Assembly (NCBI GenBank): GCA_001629235.1
Contig: LUSA01000035.1
Coordinates: 1 to 5,252 of the forward strand
Direction: 5' to 3'
DNA from: Marine group II euryarchaeote REDSEA-S43_B8
Lineage (GTDB): Archaea; Thermoplasmatota; Poseidoniia; Poseidoniales; Thalassarchaeaceae
DNA length: 5,252 bases
A program made the translations under genes and the position numbers. The notes beneath the pieces are model-generated. The model saw nothing but the letters and a program-made list of their open reading frames with translations. It made no database searches and had not been told where the DNA came from. Of the stretch, positions 1 through 5,252 are shown piece after piece. Position 1 is the stretch's first letter, and every line of letters starts with the position of its first letter.

Positions 1-874
1 AGTTGCCTTCCAGAAGCATGTCAGCTAGTGAGTCTGCCAATTCTTCGTTCTTATCGGGCCCCCTTAGCGCCTGCCTGACGGATTTATTGTGATCTCTTAC
101 CATCTTCTCTCTCTGCTCGTGCTGAGAACGTAGCTCGTCCCTTATCTCGTTGACCTTGGATAGCATTTCTACCAGCGATGCGTGTGTCTCGTCTGCCTTT
201 CCTCTTTCATGAACGAAAAGTGCATGCAACCTGTCTCCTTCGCCTCTGAGGAAGTCACGCTCCTCGAACATCGGCTTTATCTCATTCCAAATCTCGTCGG
301 CTAGAGAATTCTGTTCGAGCATTAGTTTGTGTTCATTATCGGCCTCGGCCCTCAGCCTCTGAATTGACTCGTCCATGTCACTCAAATCGATTGATATTAT
401 CCTCTGCTGCTCGACATGAGGAATTAGCTCGTCCCTTCTAGAAATCAAAGACCTCAGCTTCTTGATCATCGAATTCTCTTTTTCCAGAGTCAACGCGCCA
501 TCGGTCATGATTCTATCCTCGATCCTCTCTATCTCGCCAACTGTCTCCGAGAGCTGTATGACTACGGACTTTCCAGGACCCTGGTCCCTAGTCCCCTTCT
601 TTCGGGCGATGACCTCCCTGATACTCTTCTGAATCTCATCCCTACTGGCTTGGTGAAGCTTTGCCTGAGCCCTGACTTTCTTTTGTTCGTCCATCTTTGC
701 GGATATTGTTTCGTGGACTTCCTTCCTCTTCTCGTGAGCAGAGTTCCTCTGCTCTGCAGCACTCCTGGCAGAATCGTTGTGAGAGTCTCTTTGGCTCCTG
801 ATTCTGCTAAGTTTTGATTCCATGGCATGGAGCCTTGTCCTTAGGTCGTCAGAACCCTTGTCGTCATGCTCCAT
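1..874 (-). CDS. Archaeal coiled-coil protein, COG1340-like (3' end cut by window edge)
   Basis: The 291 visible residues start at ATG 874 and run off the left edge with no stop. An in-frame TAA at 896-898 leaves ATG 874 as the most upstream ATG. The protein is highly charged (Glu, Lys, Arg, Asp, Gln), has no membrane segment or cysteine, and reads as two long helical coiled-coil blocks, about residues 10-93 and 107-268. A Gly/Pro hinge around residues 94-102 (GTRDQGPGK) separates them. After the hinge comes a segment, IERIEDRIMT followed by LEKENSMIKKLRSLI (residues 115-144), that resembles the central conserved motif of the uncharacterised archaeal coiled-coil family COG1340. Members of that family are often misannotated as phosphoserine phosphatase; no phosphatase motif is present here. 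The molecular role is unknown; a cytoplasmic structural or scaffold role is a guess. It lies 34 bases after the five-segment membrane gene and is probably co-transcribed. An AATAAG element at 895-900 could be a weak promoter of its own. Confidence 0.85.
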   Translation of the reverse strand, partial: MEHDDKGSDDLRTRLHAMESKLSRIRSQRDSHNDSARSAAEQRNSAHEKRKEVHETISAKMDEQKKVRAQAKLHQASRDEIQKSIREVIARKKGTRDQGPGKSVVIQLSETVGEIERIEDRIMTDGALTLEKENSMIKKLRSLISRRDELIPHVEQQRIISIDLSDMDESIQRLRAEADNEHKLMLEQNSLADEIWNEIKPMFEERDFLRGEGDRLHALFVHERGKADETHASLVEMLSKVNEIRDELRSQHEQREKMVRDHNKSVRQALRGPDKNEELADSLADMLLEGN

Positions 875-908
875 GCAATTCCGACTAGTTTCCCCTTATT
901 GAAGAGAC

Positions 909-2483
909 CTAAAGGCCGAATAACCTTGCTGCGAAAGGAAGAATGGGAGAAATAACTGCCAAAGCAGCACCAAACATGAATACTGCTCCGGTAGTCATCC
1001 TCAACCTAGTGAATAAGTCAGAGCGAACCTGGGATGTCAGCACCTTTCCAGAGATTAGATTGCCCGACGAGTCCTCGAGCCTTACAGTGACAGTAGCATC
1101 TCCCATAGAAGAAGGGATCAGAGTTTGCCAGACAATCCTGGACTTCGACATAGAGGAAGAAATCCTATGATAATCTGGTTTACCCATTTGTGGTTCGTTT
1201 TGAGGTTCAGACCTCAGCCTATAGACACACTCATTGGGTCTGAAATCAGGCGTCTGCACGCGCAGAATCAGGTCTTGTACTTCGTCTGTGTGATTGAGGA
1301 CGTAAGCAAATAGATTAGCCTGACCTAGAGTTAGATTCTCCATGTCAACGTCGAACCAAATACCTCGATTTGAAGGGCTTCCCAGATGCATGCGCATTCT
1401 ATCATTAAGCCTGAAGAAAGGCGCACAGCGCTCCCTTGCGTGCATAAGTAGGCGGTCGAGGGTCTCTTCGCCTAGTTCTTCATGATTGATTATCTGATCG
1501 ACCGTCCTAGAATCAACCAATTCGGAAAGTGCGAGGTGGAACTCATCCTCTTCAATGAGTCCTGACCTATACATGTCTAAAATCAGGAGAAGGTACTCCT
1601 GTAAATCGGAGATATTCACCCCCTTCTTCAGGTCTGAGTTGAAAGAGGAAACATACTTGGAGAACCTCACTGCCAGAACGGGGTCGACATGAGCCCTAAT
1701 TACGTCCGTGAAAGGCCTGTTTAGCAAGGCTGGGTGCATTGGGGGTGAGAATGCTTCTAGAAGGCCCCAGGGCTCTACCGTGTTGAACCTGGGCCGATTG
1801 GAAACCATGTATACACTATGGCCCGAAAGGAGTGCCCCGGTGGACAACGCGATTAGTACTGGTATTCCATCGGTTTCTGATGGAAATATTAACGCAAGTC
1901 CGAGCATTATTGTGGATAGTGTCATCAGTGTTGTAGTGAGATTAAGTTGGTTTGATGCTCCGTCAATGACGGCCTTCATCTCGCTATAACCGTGTGCACT
2001 ACGGAAAGTAACGCCAGTAGAAACGATTTCATCCGTCTCAATTTGGAAAATCCTCTTTGTGACCCATAGCAAGTAATGCAAGACGAATAGCAGAAGTAGA
2101 TCTGCTACCATAAGAGCAAGAGAAAGCAGGTATACGGATTTTGAAAATGATAAGTCAAGGAATAGCTCGCGTACACCACCTTGCCACCAATCAGGATCGG
2201 AGCTTCGATAAGACTGAGCCAATCCAAACAACACTACAACAATGATTGGAAGGAATAGAATTAGGCGAGCGCCGCGGCTGATTAGTAAGTCGTCGATGCC
2301 GGTGAGTATAGCCTCTCGTCCCTTCAATGTAGACTTTTGATATGATTCTCTGGGATTTTCCTCGGACTTCGTAATCTCTTTGATATCAGGAGCAGGGGGC
2401 GCTTCTGACTGTAGTACGGATACCATCGAGTCTATGTCGCTCTCTAAGTCAATAACAGCGGATTTTTCTTCTTTCGCTGACAT
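909..2483 (-). CDS. Multi-pass membrane protein of unknown family, about five TM segments
   Basis: This complete 524-residue protein runs from ATG 2483 to TAG 909-911. I do not recognise the family. The first 60 or so residues are hydrophilic and acidic, with no signal peptide. Hydrophobic segments follow at about 73-90, 116-141, 183-201 and 206-228. A large soluble region covers about 229-495, and a last membrane segment lies at about 497-517, leaving only a few residues at the C-terminus. An even number of segments before the soluble region puts the N-terminal tail and the soluble region on the same side, probably the cytoplasm. The soluble region is helical in its first half (residues 255-350) and looks beta-rich near 405-485 (patterns such as DATVTVRLEDSSG). 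No ATP-binding, transporter or protease motif is visible. The start lies 3 bases after the stop of the DtxR-type gene and has a GGCGGT ribosome site, so the two are translationally linked. Possible roles are an envelope channel, a signalling partner or a regulator target; none can be chosen from sequence. Confidence 0.9.
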   Translation of the reverse strand: MSAKEEKSAVIDLESDIDSMVSVLQSEAPPAPDIKEITKSEENPRESYQKSTLKGREAILTGIDDLLISRGARLILFLPIIVVVLFGLAQSYRSSDPDWWQGGVRELFLDLSFSKSVYLLSLALMVADLLLLFVLHYLLWVTKRIFQIETDEIVSTGVTFRSAHGYSEMKAVIDGASNQLNLTTTLMTLSTIMLGLALIFPSETDGIPVLIALSTGALLSGHSVYMVSNRPRFNTVEPWGLLEAFSPPMHPALLNRPFTDVIRAHVDPVLAVRFSKYVSSFNSDLKKGVNISDLQEYLLLILDMYRSGLIEEDEFHLALSELVDSRTVDQIINHEELGEETLDRLLMHARERCAPFFRLNDRMRMHLGSPSNRGIWFDVDMENLTLGQANLFAYVLNHTDEVQDLILRVQTPDFRPNECVYRLRSEPQNEPQMGKPDYHRISSSMSKSRIVWQTLIPSSMGDATVTVRLEDSSGNLISGKVLTSQVRSDLFTRLRMTTGAVFMFGAALAVISPILPFAARLFGL

Positions 2484-2486
2484 TTT

Positions 2487-3146
2487 TTAACCGCCGATAG
2501 AATTTATTCTAGCTAGAATTCTCATAGAGAGTGAGTCGGAAATAGTGAGGGTGTCGCCATCACAAGTCCTTGAGTCGACAGAGGTTTCGATAACCGATCC
2601 AATCGTTATTCCACACTCTCTGATAGTTACTGCCTCGGTATCTGAAGAAATTATCAGCTCCACTATAGCAGAAGAATGGACGGGAAGTTTGGAAAGAGGC
2701 AGAAGAGTGGATATGCCTGTAGTTTCGAAGTCTCGTTCCACACTGGGGATCCTCTTCCCTTCATTCGAAAACTCCGGATACCCCAGTAGACGATCAAGAG
2801 TGGATTCTAGATCAGCGCCAACTGCGTGTTCCATCTTACATGCCACTCCTTGGACATCTCCATCATATCCGATTACATCAGTAAGAAGTATCTCTAGAAG
2901 GATTTCCCTCCTCTTTATCCTTGCAGCAAGTTGGAATCCAGAGGGTGTGAGCCTACATCCGCGATAGGGGATGTGTGTAACCATGTCACGATTCGAGAGG
3001 CGTTGTATCATTTCAGTAACCGATGCTGCGCTGACTCCCTTGATGTCCGCAAGTTGAGTGGTCTTTACGATGGCAGCGGGATTATCCGAGTGTATCTCGA
3101 ACATAGTCTTCAGATACATCTCCTCTATTTCACTAAAATCAGACAT
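2487..3146 (-). CDS. DtxR/IdeR-family metal-dependent transcriptional repressor with FeoA-like domain
   Basis: This 219-residue cytoplasmic DNA-binding protein is close to the usual length of full DtxR-family members. Residues 5-70 form the winged helix: the opening helix EEMYLKT matches DtxR TEMYLRT, the recognition helix is VSAASVTEMIQRL (38-50), and the wing is PYRGCRLTPSG (60-70). Residues 72-138 form the dimerisation and metal domain, ending in a KRIPS segment like the family's GNPIP. Residues 145-217 are an SH3/FeoA-like domain. By alignment to Corynebacterium DtxR from memory, the primary metal site is intact: Met10, Cys103, Glu106 and His107. The Met/Cys pair points to Fe(II) rather than the Asp/Glu pattern of MntR. 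The second site differs: Glu85 is kept, but the two expected histidines are Glu81 and Gln99. Known members bind operators when loaded with metal. The gene starts 1 base after the zinc-ribbon membrane gene, behind a GAGGGGGT ribosome site. I found no classical IdeR box in the window, so its targets are unknown. Confidence 0.93.
   Translation of the reverse strand: MSDFSEIEEMYLKTMFEIHSDNPAAIVKTTQLADIKGVSAASVTEMIQRLSNRDMVTHIPYRGCRLTPSGFQLAARIKRREILLEILLTDVIGYDGDVQGVACKMEHAVGADLESTLDRLLGYPEFSNEGKRIPSVERDFETTGISTLLPLSKLPVHSSAIVELIISSDTEAVTIRECGITIGSVIETSVDSRTCDGDTLTISDSLSMRILARINSIGG
2490..2495 (-). promoter_or_regulatory. Ribosome binding site (GGCGGT) for the five-TM membrane gene
   Basis: GGCGGT, a one-mismatch version of GGAGGT, lies 6 bases before ATG 2483 and codes for the last two residues of the DtxR-type protein. 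An A-rich spacer (TAAAAA) separates it from the start, a good arrangement for reinitiation after the upstream stop. Confidence 0.55.
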
Positions 3147-3147
3147 T

Positions 3148-3951
3148 CTATACCCCCTCAGCCTCAGCCATGAACTGAGTCTTACAAACCGGGCATCTAG
3201 ACATTACCGGTCTCTTCTCAATCTGCACCCTCAGGGCCTGATCGCATGTGGGGCAATGGAGTATATCATCAGAAGATTGCACAACTTTGAGTTTTTCAGG
3301 CGCTTCGTTTGATTCATCTGGTTCTCCAACCATGAATTCCATGGAGCACGATGGGCACCTTACCCCGCCTACGTGGTCATTCGGCACCATAAGTCTCTGA
3401 TCGCAAAAACTACACTCAATCTCTCTCTTTTCAATTCTAAGTTGACTGCTCTGTGACTCTTTTGCCTCCCTTAGACGTAGATTGGAAGTAGTGGGAGTCC
3501 TAGAGGAAACAGCTCTCCAAGAGAACGTCCCTACCAGTATGATGAGGATGCCCGCGAGAAACCCGTACCCTGCAGCTAAAATGTCGAATGGTAGCTCAAG
3601 CCCTTGGTCGTCGATATTTGGCTCGATTGAATAGATTCGCGTCGAGATAACGCCGTCTGATGACCATTGGACCTCGACGTCCACGTTATCACGCTCAATC
3701 CATTCAGAGATTGACATTTCTGTAATCACAACTGATCCAGGCATTAAAGATGGGACTGTAGATTCGGCGAGAATCGTTCTCTCTGAAGATGATATCAGTC
3801 GCAATGTGCCAGATTGAGTCTTATGATCATCAACATTAGTAAGTGAAATTGTAACCAAAACTCTACTTCCGGGAGAGGGTTTTTCTGGACTGAAAATGGC
3901 TTCCAATTTGATAGATGATGGATCGATATATGGAGCAGCAACAGATTTCCA
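3148..3951 (-). CDS. C-terminal part of the same gene: beta domain, TM anchor and double zinc ribbon tail
   Basis: This frame is open from just after a TGA at 3961-3963 down to TAG 3148-3150. The only early start is a TTG at 3904-3906 without a ribosome site, and it would fall inside a beta domain (DPSSIKLEAIFSP), so independent initiation is unlikely. Joined after residue 213 of the upstream frame, it supplies residues 214-480. A CARDB-like domain with SPEKPSPGSRVLVTISLTN spans about 225-325. A single membrane segment lies at about 337-358, followed by a polar basic stretch. Two zinc ribbons come last: Cys393-x2-Cys396 with Cys412-x2-Cys415, and Cys446-x2-Cys449 with Cys466-x2-Cys469. With the N-terminal signal peptide the topology is type I: beta domains outside, zinc ribbons in the cytoplasm. 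The ribbons may bind nucleic acid or protein partners; the function is unknown. The stop lies 1 base before the DtxR-type start, so the two are coupled. The intact sequence downstream of the shift argues against long-standing decay. Confidence 0.82.
   Translation of the reverse strand, partial: WKSVAAPYIDPSSIKLEAIFSPEKPSPGSRVLVTISLTNVDDHKTQSGTLRLISSSERTILAESTVPSLMPGSVVITEMSISEWIERDNVDVEVQWSSDGVISTRIYSIEPNIDDQGLELPFDILAAGYGFLAGILIILVGTFSWRAVSSRTPTTSNLRLREAKESQSSQLRIEKREIECSFCDQRLMVPNDHVGGVRCPSCSMEFMVGEPDESNEAPEKLKVVQSSDDILHCPTCDQALRVQIEKRPVMSRCPVCKTQFMAEAEGV
3152..3159 (-). promoter_or_regulatory. Ribosome binding site (GAGGGGGT) for the DtxR-type gene
   Basis: GAGGGGGT ends 5 bases before ATG 3146 and lies inside the last codons of the zinc-ribbon gene. 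It resembles the GGAGGT core complementary to the 16S 3' end. It supports ATG 3146 as the start and coupling to the upstream gene. Confidence 0.6.
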
Positions 3952-4589
3952 GGGTTTGCTTCAAGGAGGATTTCCTGTAAATTCTCAGTTCCTCCGGCTA
4001 CTTCAGAAGACACGGCTAGCAGAATTGGACGAGCCTTTCCCTCGGATAGGAAAACGGAGACGTCAATTTCAAGCCCTTCAGATGTAGACCATGAAATTGA
4101 ATCTGTAGTTAGATTGAGAATCTGACTATTTGAGACCTCAATAGACAGGTTTCCCTCCAAGTCAGTATCCCCTGTTTGTCCTAGGACTGAGAGTTGCCAG
4201 TTTAATTCATTAGTACCTGGAAGCTCCAGAATGAAGGTGGTAGGAACCTCTCTGGTTGAGCCGGGGGAAATCGAGATATATTCGCCCTGAAATATTTGTT
4301 CGCTATCGGAATGTGTGATTTGGAGAGATACCGAACCGCTGGAGTTGCCTTTGTTGGTTACCATCAATGAGGCAGTGAGCGTATCTCCGACATAGGCAGG
4401 CTCGCCGGAGATTACTAGACCAGAGCCACCTGAAGAAGTGAAATTAGTTGAGTTACTAGGGGTATCAGACTCCATTTCTGAGGTTTTGTCATCAAGAATT
4501 TCTGGTTCAGAGGCATTGTGAACGATGAGAATTTGAAGAAGAATTACCATGACAGAAATGAGGATTTGGTTCCTCAATGTCACTTTCAT
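3795..4589 (-). CDS. Secreted/membrane beta-domain protein, N-terminal part of a frameshifted gene
   Basis: The reading frame opens at ATG 4589, with an in-frame TGA at 4620-4622 upstream. Residues 1-25 are a signal peptide or anchor (MKVTLRNQ then a hydrophobic run ILISVMVILLQILIV), with no lipobox cysteine. A Ser/Thr/acidic linker follows to about residue 55. Residues 56-153 form an Ig-like or CARDB-like beta domain, with patterns such as GEPAYVGDTLTASLMVTNKG and ISPGSTREVP. A second beta domain starts near residue 158. The frame stays open to 3795, but after residue 213 (at 3951) it loses this character, reading LLLLHISIHHLSNWKP and beyond, while the -1 frame takes up a coherent beta-domain sequence. 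The true product is therefore probably one 480-residue protein joined to the frame that ends at 3148. The last 51 residues of this frame are probably not normally made, unless the shift is programmed and a short form is also produced. This is the first gene of the leftward operon, and its N-terminal part should lie outside the cell membrane. Confidence 0.8.
   Translation of the reverse strand: MKVTLRNQILISVMVILLQILIVHNASEPEILDDKTSEMESDTPSNSTNFTSSGGSGLVISGEPAYVGDTLTASLMVTNKGNSSGSVSLQITHSDSEQIFQGEYISISPGSTREVPTTFILELPGTNELNWQLSVLGQTGDTDLEGNLSIEVSNSQILNLTTDSISWSTSEGLEIDVSVFLSEGKARPILLAVSSEVAGGTENLQEILLEANPGNLLLLHISIHHLSNWKPFSVQKNPLPEVEFWLQFHLLMLMIIRLNLAHCD
3951..3957 (-). other. Frameshift point: A AAC CCT, -1 slippery-heptamer form
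   Basis: On the minus strand the upstream frame reads GCA AAC CCT here. The seven bases AAACCCT fit the X XXY YYZ form of a -1 slip site. Slipping back one base gives AAA CCC and then TGG AAA TCT, which continues without a stop into the membrane anchor and zinc ribbons. The reading before the slip (ILLEANP) and after it (WKSVAAPYIDP) joins smoothly. The same product would result if the genome really has CCCC and one C was lost in sequencing or by mutation. C-type YYY heptamers are not among the efficient slip sites known, and I see no strong downstream stem, so an assembly error or a recent mutation is at least as likely as programmed shifting. Confidence 0.6.
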
Positions 4590-4682
4590 GTATGATGGCT
4601 CGAATGGGCATCGTATGAATCAAACGCAGAAAAACACTCTGCATAGGGCTATAATAGGGGCATTTGCTCGATTCGAACAGAA
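4590..4682. promoter_or_regulatory. Divergent intergenic control region
   Basis: This 93-base spacer lies between the leftward operon and the rightward coiled-coil gene and is the only sizeable non-coding stretch in the window. It contains the palindromic TATA element at 4649-4657. It has no Shine-Dalgarno-like sequence ahead of either start, and no recognisable IdeR/DtxR-type operator (no TTAGG-like dyad). If the DtxR-type protein regulates its own operon, the operator should be here, but it would have to differ from the bacterial consensus. Confidence 0.6.
4650..4656 (+). promoter_or_regulatory. Archaeal TATA box (TATAATA) for the rightward gene
   Basis: TATAATA is centred at 4653, 30 bases before the ATG at 4683. 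Archaeal TATA boxes usually sit 26-27 bases before the transcript start, which places the start at about 4680. The transcript would be leaderless or nearly so, which fits the lack of a Shine-Dalgarno sequence before this ATG. The surrounding nine bases, CTATAATAG, are an exact odd-length palindrome, so the same box could serve the leftward operon, giving a leader of roughly 37 bases. No clear BRE is seen on either side. Confidence 0.55.
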
Positions 4683-5252
4683 ATGGACACCAGTGAACTG
4701 ATGAGGGTGACTCCGGATGAGCTTGCATCTGCCCTTCTGAAGAGGAGAATGTCGCTCAAGGATAGCCTACCCGGAGTAATTAGGAATCTTGAGGCTGAAG
4801 AAGATACCCTATCTCCAAGGTTGGATAGGATGAAGAAATCCTTCGATGAAGCCAATGACAAGGTTGCCAAATTCAAGGCCGAGAGGGATCAGTTTCAGAC
4901 CAGCGCTGGCACTCTAATTCCGGATGTGAAACGGATCCGGAAAAAACTGAATGAGTCTGGGGGAATGATCAGTCTTGATCCTAAATGGAAGAAGATGATG
5001 TTGCTGGAACAAATTGAAGAAATTGAGAACAAAATCCAGACATCAGCGTTAGACCATAAATCCGAAAGGAAACTACTAGAGAAGAGGAGAGCGTTAATTT
5101 CCGAAAATGACAAATGGGTTAGAGATAGGAAGGACTCGAACCCGGAAATGGCGGAGTATCTGGAAAAGAATAGGGAGATGTCTAAGTTATTCAAGAAGGC
5201 AGATAAGGCACATTCTCAGATGATAGGTGCCGTTTCCAAAGCACAACCACTC
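4683..5252 (+). CDS. Second archaeal coiled-coil protein, COG1340-like (3' end cut by window edge)
   Basis: The frame opens at ATG 4683 and is still open at the right edge after 190 codons. The protein is hydrophilic, without cysteines or membrane segments. It begins with a short amphipathic region (residues 5-30, VTPDELASALLKRR), followed by coiled coil at about 33-90. A Gly/Pro-containing break, ESGGMISLDPKW (91-102), leads into a second coiled coil from about 103 onward. Its central motif IEEIENKIQT...ERKLLEKRRALI (111-139) lines up with residues 115-144 of the left-edge protein, with one residue less between the two halves, and resembles the conserved core of COG1340. The two genes are therefore probable paralogues of the same architecture: coil, Gly/Pro hinge, then the motif. 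Arginine codons are almost all AGG/AGA. Transcription is probably leaderless from the TATA box at 4650. The function is unknown and likely cytoplasmic. There is no evidence that it is co-regulated with the divergent operon beyond the shared spacer. Confidence 0.85.
   Translation, partial: MDTSELMRVTPDELASALLKRRMSLKDSLPGVIRNLEAEEDTLSPRLDRMKKSFDEANDKVAKFKAERDQFQTSAGTLIPDVKRIRKKLNESGGMISLDPKWKKMMLLEQIEEIENKIQTSALDHKSERKLLEKRRALISENDKWVRDRKDSNPEMAEYLEKNREMSKLFKKADKAHSQMIGAVSKAQPL

Noticed and set aside
562..828. 88-codon minus-strand frame inside the left coiled-coil gene
   Set aside because: It is a shifted frame of the longer coiled-coil gene. Its Arg/Ser/Gly-rich translation looks like out-of-frame reading, and it has no ribosome site.
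875..908. Possible terminator or promoter between the five-TM gene and the left coiled-coil gene
   Set aside because: There is no hairpin or T-run on the minus strand. The AATAAG element at 895-900 is too weak to list as a promoter on its own.
943..1989. Several plus-strand open frames of 62-93 codons opposite the five-TM gene
   Set aside because: They are antisense to a well-supported gene, have no domain character, and lack promoter or ribosome signals.
2545..3312. Plus-strand open frames of 80-140 codons opposite the DtxR-type and zinc-ribbon genes
   Set aside because: The minus-strand genes match known folds and motifs. These frames mirror them and overlap each other.
3904..3906. TTG as an independent start for the C-terminal zinc-ribbon part
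   Set aside because: It has no ribosome site, it falls mid-domain, and coherent protein sequence continues upstream of it to about 3951. A frame change explains the data better.
4590..4682. Search for a DtxR/IdeR operator in the divergent spacer
   Set aside because: No dyad resembling the bacterial consensus was found. The short palindrome at 4649-4657 is better read as a TATA element.
4507..4876. Minus-strand open frames across the divergent spacer and opposite the right-edge gene
   Set aside because: They are shadows of the signal-peptide gene start and the rightward coiled-coil gene, and would run through the promoter. Their translations show no plausible protein character.
4895..5194. 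99-codon minus-strand frame rich in Ser, Phe and Ile
   Set aside because: Its composition is the expected antisense of a Lys/Glu-rich coiled-coil gene, and it has no start context.

Overview
The window looks archaeal, most likely from a mesophilic euryarchaeal or Thermoplasmatota-type lineage such as marine group II. Supporting signs are arginine coding dominated by AGG/AGA, a TATA element about 30 bases before a start codon with almost no room for a leader, a full-length DtxR-type regulator, and two coiled-coil proteins that resemble the archaeal COG1340 family. Placement below domain level is inference from gene style, because no rRNA or other phylogenetic marker is present.

Four genes read leftward from a divergent control region at 4590-4682. 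(1) 4589-3148 encodes a membrane-anchored protein with an extracellular beta-rich region and a cytoplasmic tail of two zinc ribbons. Its reading frame is broken once, near 3951, at a sequence that has the form of a -1 slippery heptamer. (2) 3146-2487 encodes a DtxR/IdeR-like metal-dependent repressor. (3) 2483-909 encodes a protein of unknown family with about five membrane segments. (4) 874 to beyond base 1 encodes a long coiled-coil protein, cut by the left edge. The first three genes are separated by 1 and 3 bases, and genes 2 and 3 have Shine-Dalgarno-like sites at good spacing, so they almost certainly form an operon. The fourth follows after 34 bases and may be read through or have a weak promoter of its own.

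One gene reads rightward from 4683 past the right edge. It encodes a second coiled-coil protein that shares a central motif with the left-edge coiled-coil protein, so a pair of probable paralogues brackets the operon.

How the genes work together is uncertain. A metal-sensing repressor placed between two membrane proteins, one of them with zinc-binding cytoplasmic ribbons, suggests an envelope function tied to metal or redox status. No enzyme or known transporter is visible to confirm this. No rRNA, tRNA, insertion sequence, CRISPR array or clear terminator was seen. Apart from the 93-base divergent spacer, the window is almost entirely coding.
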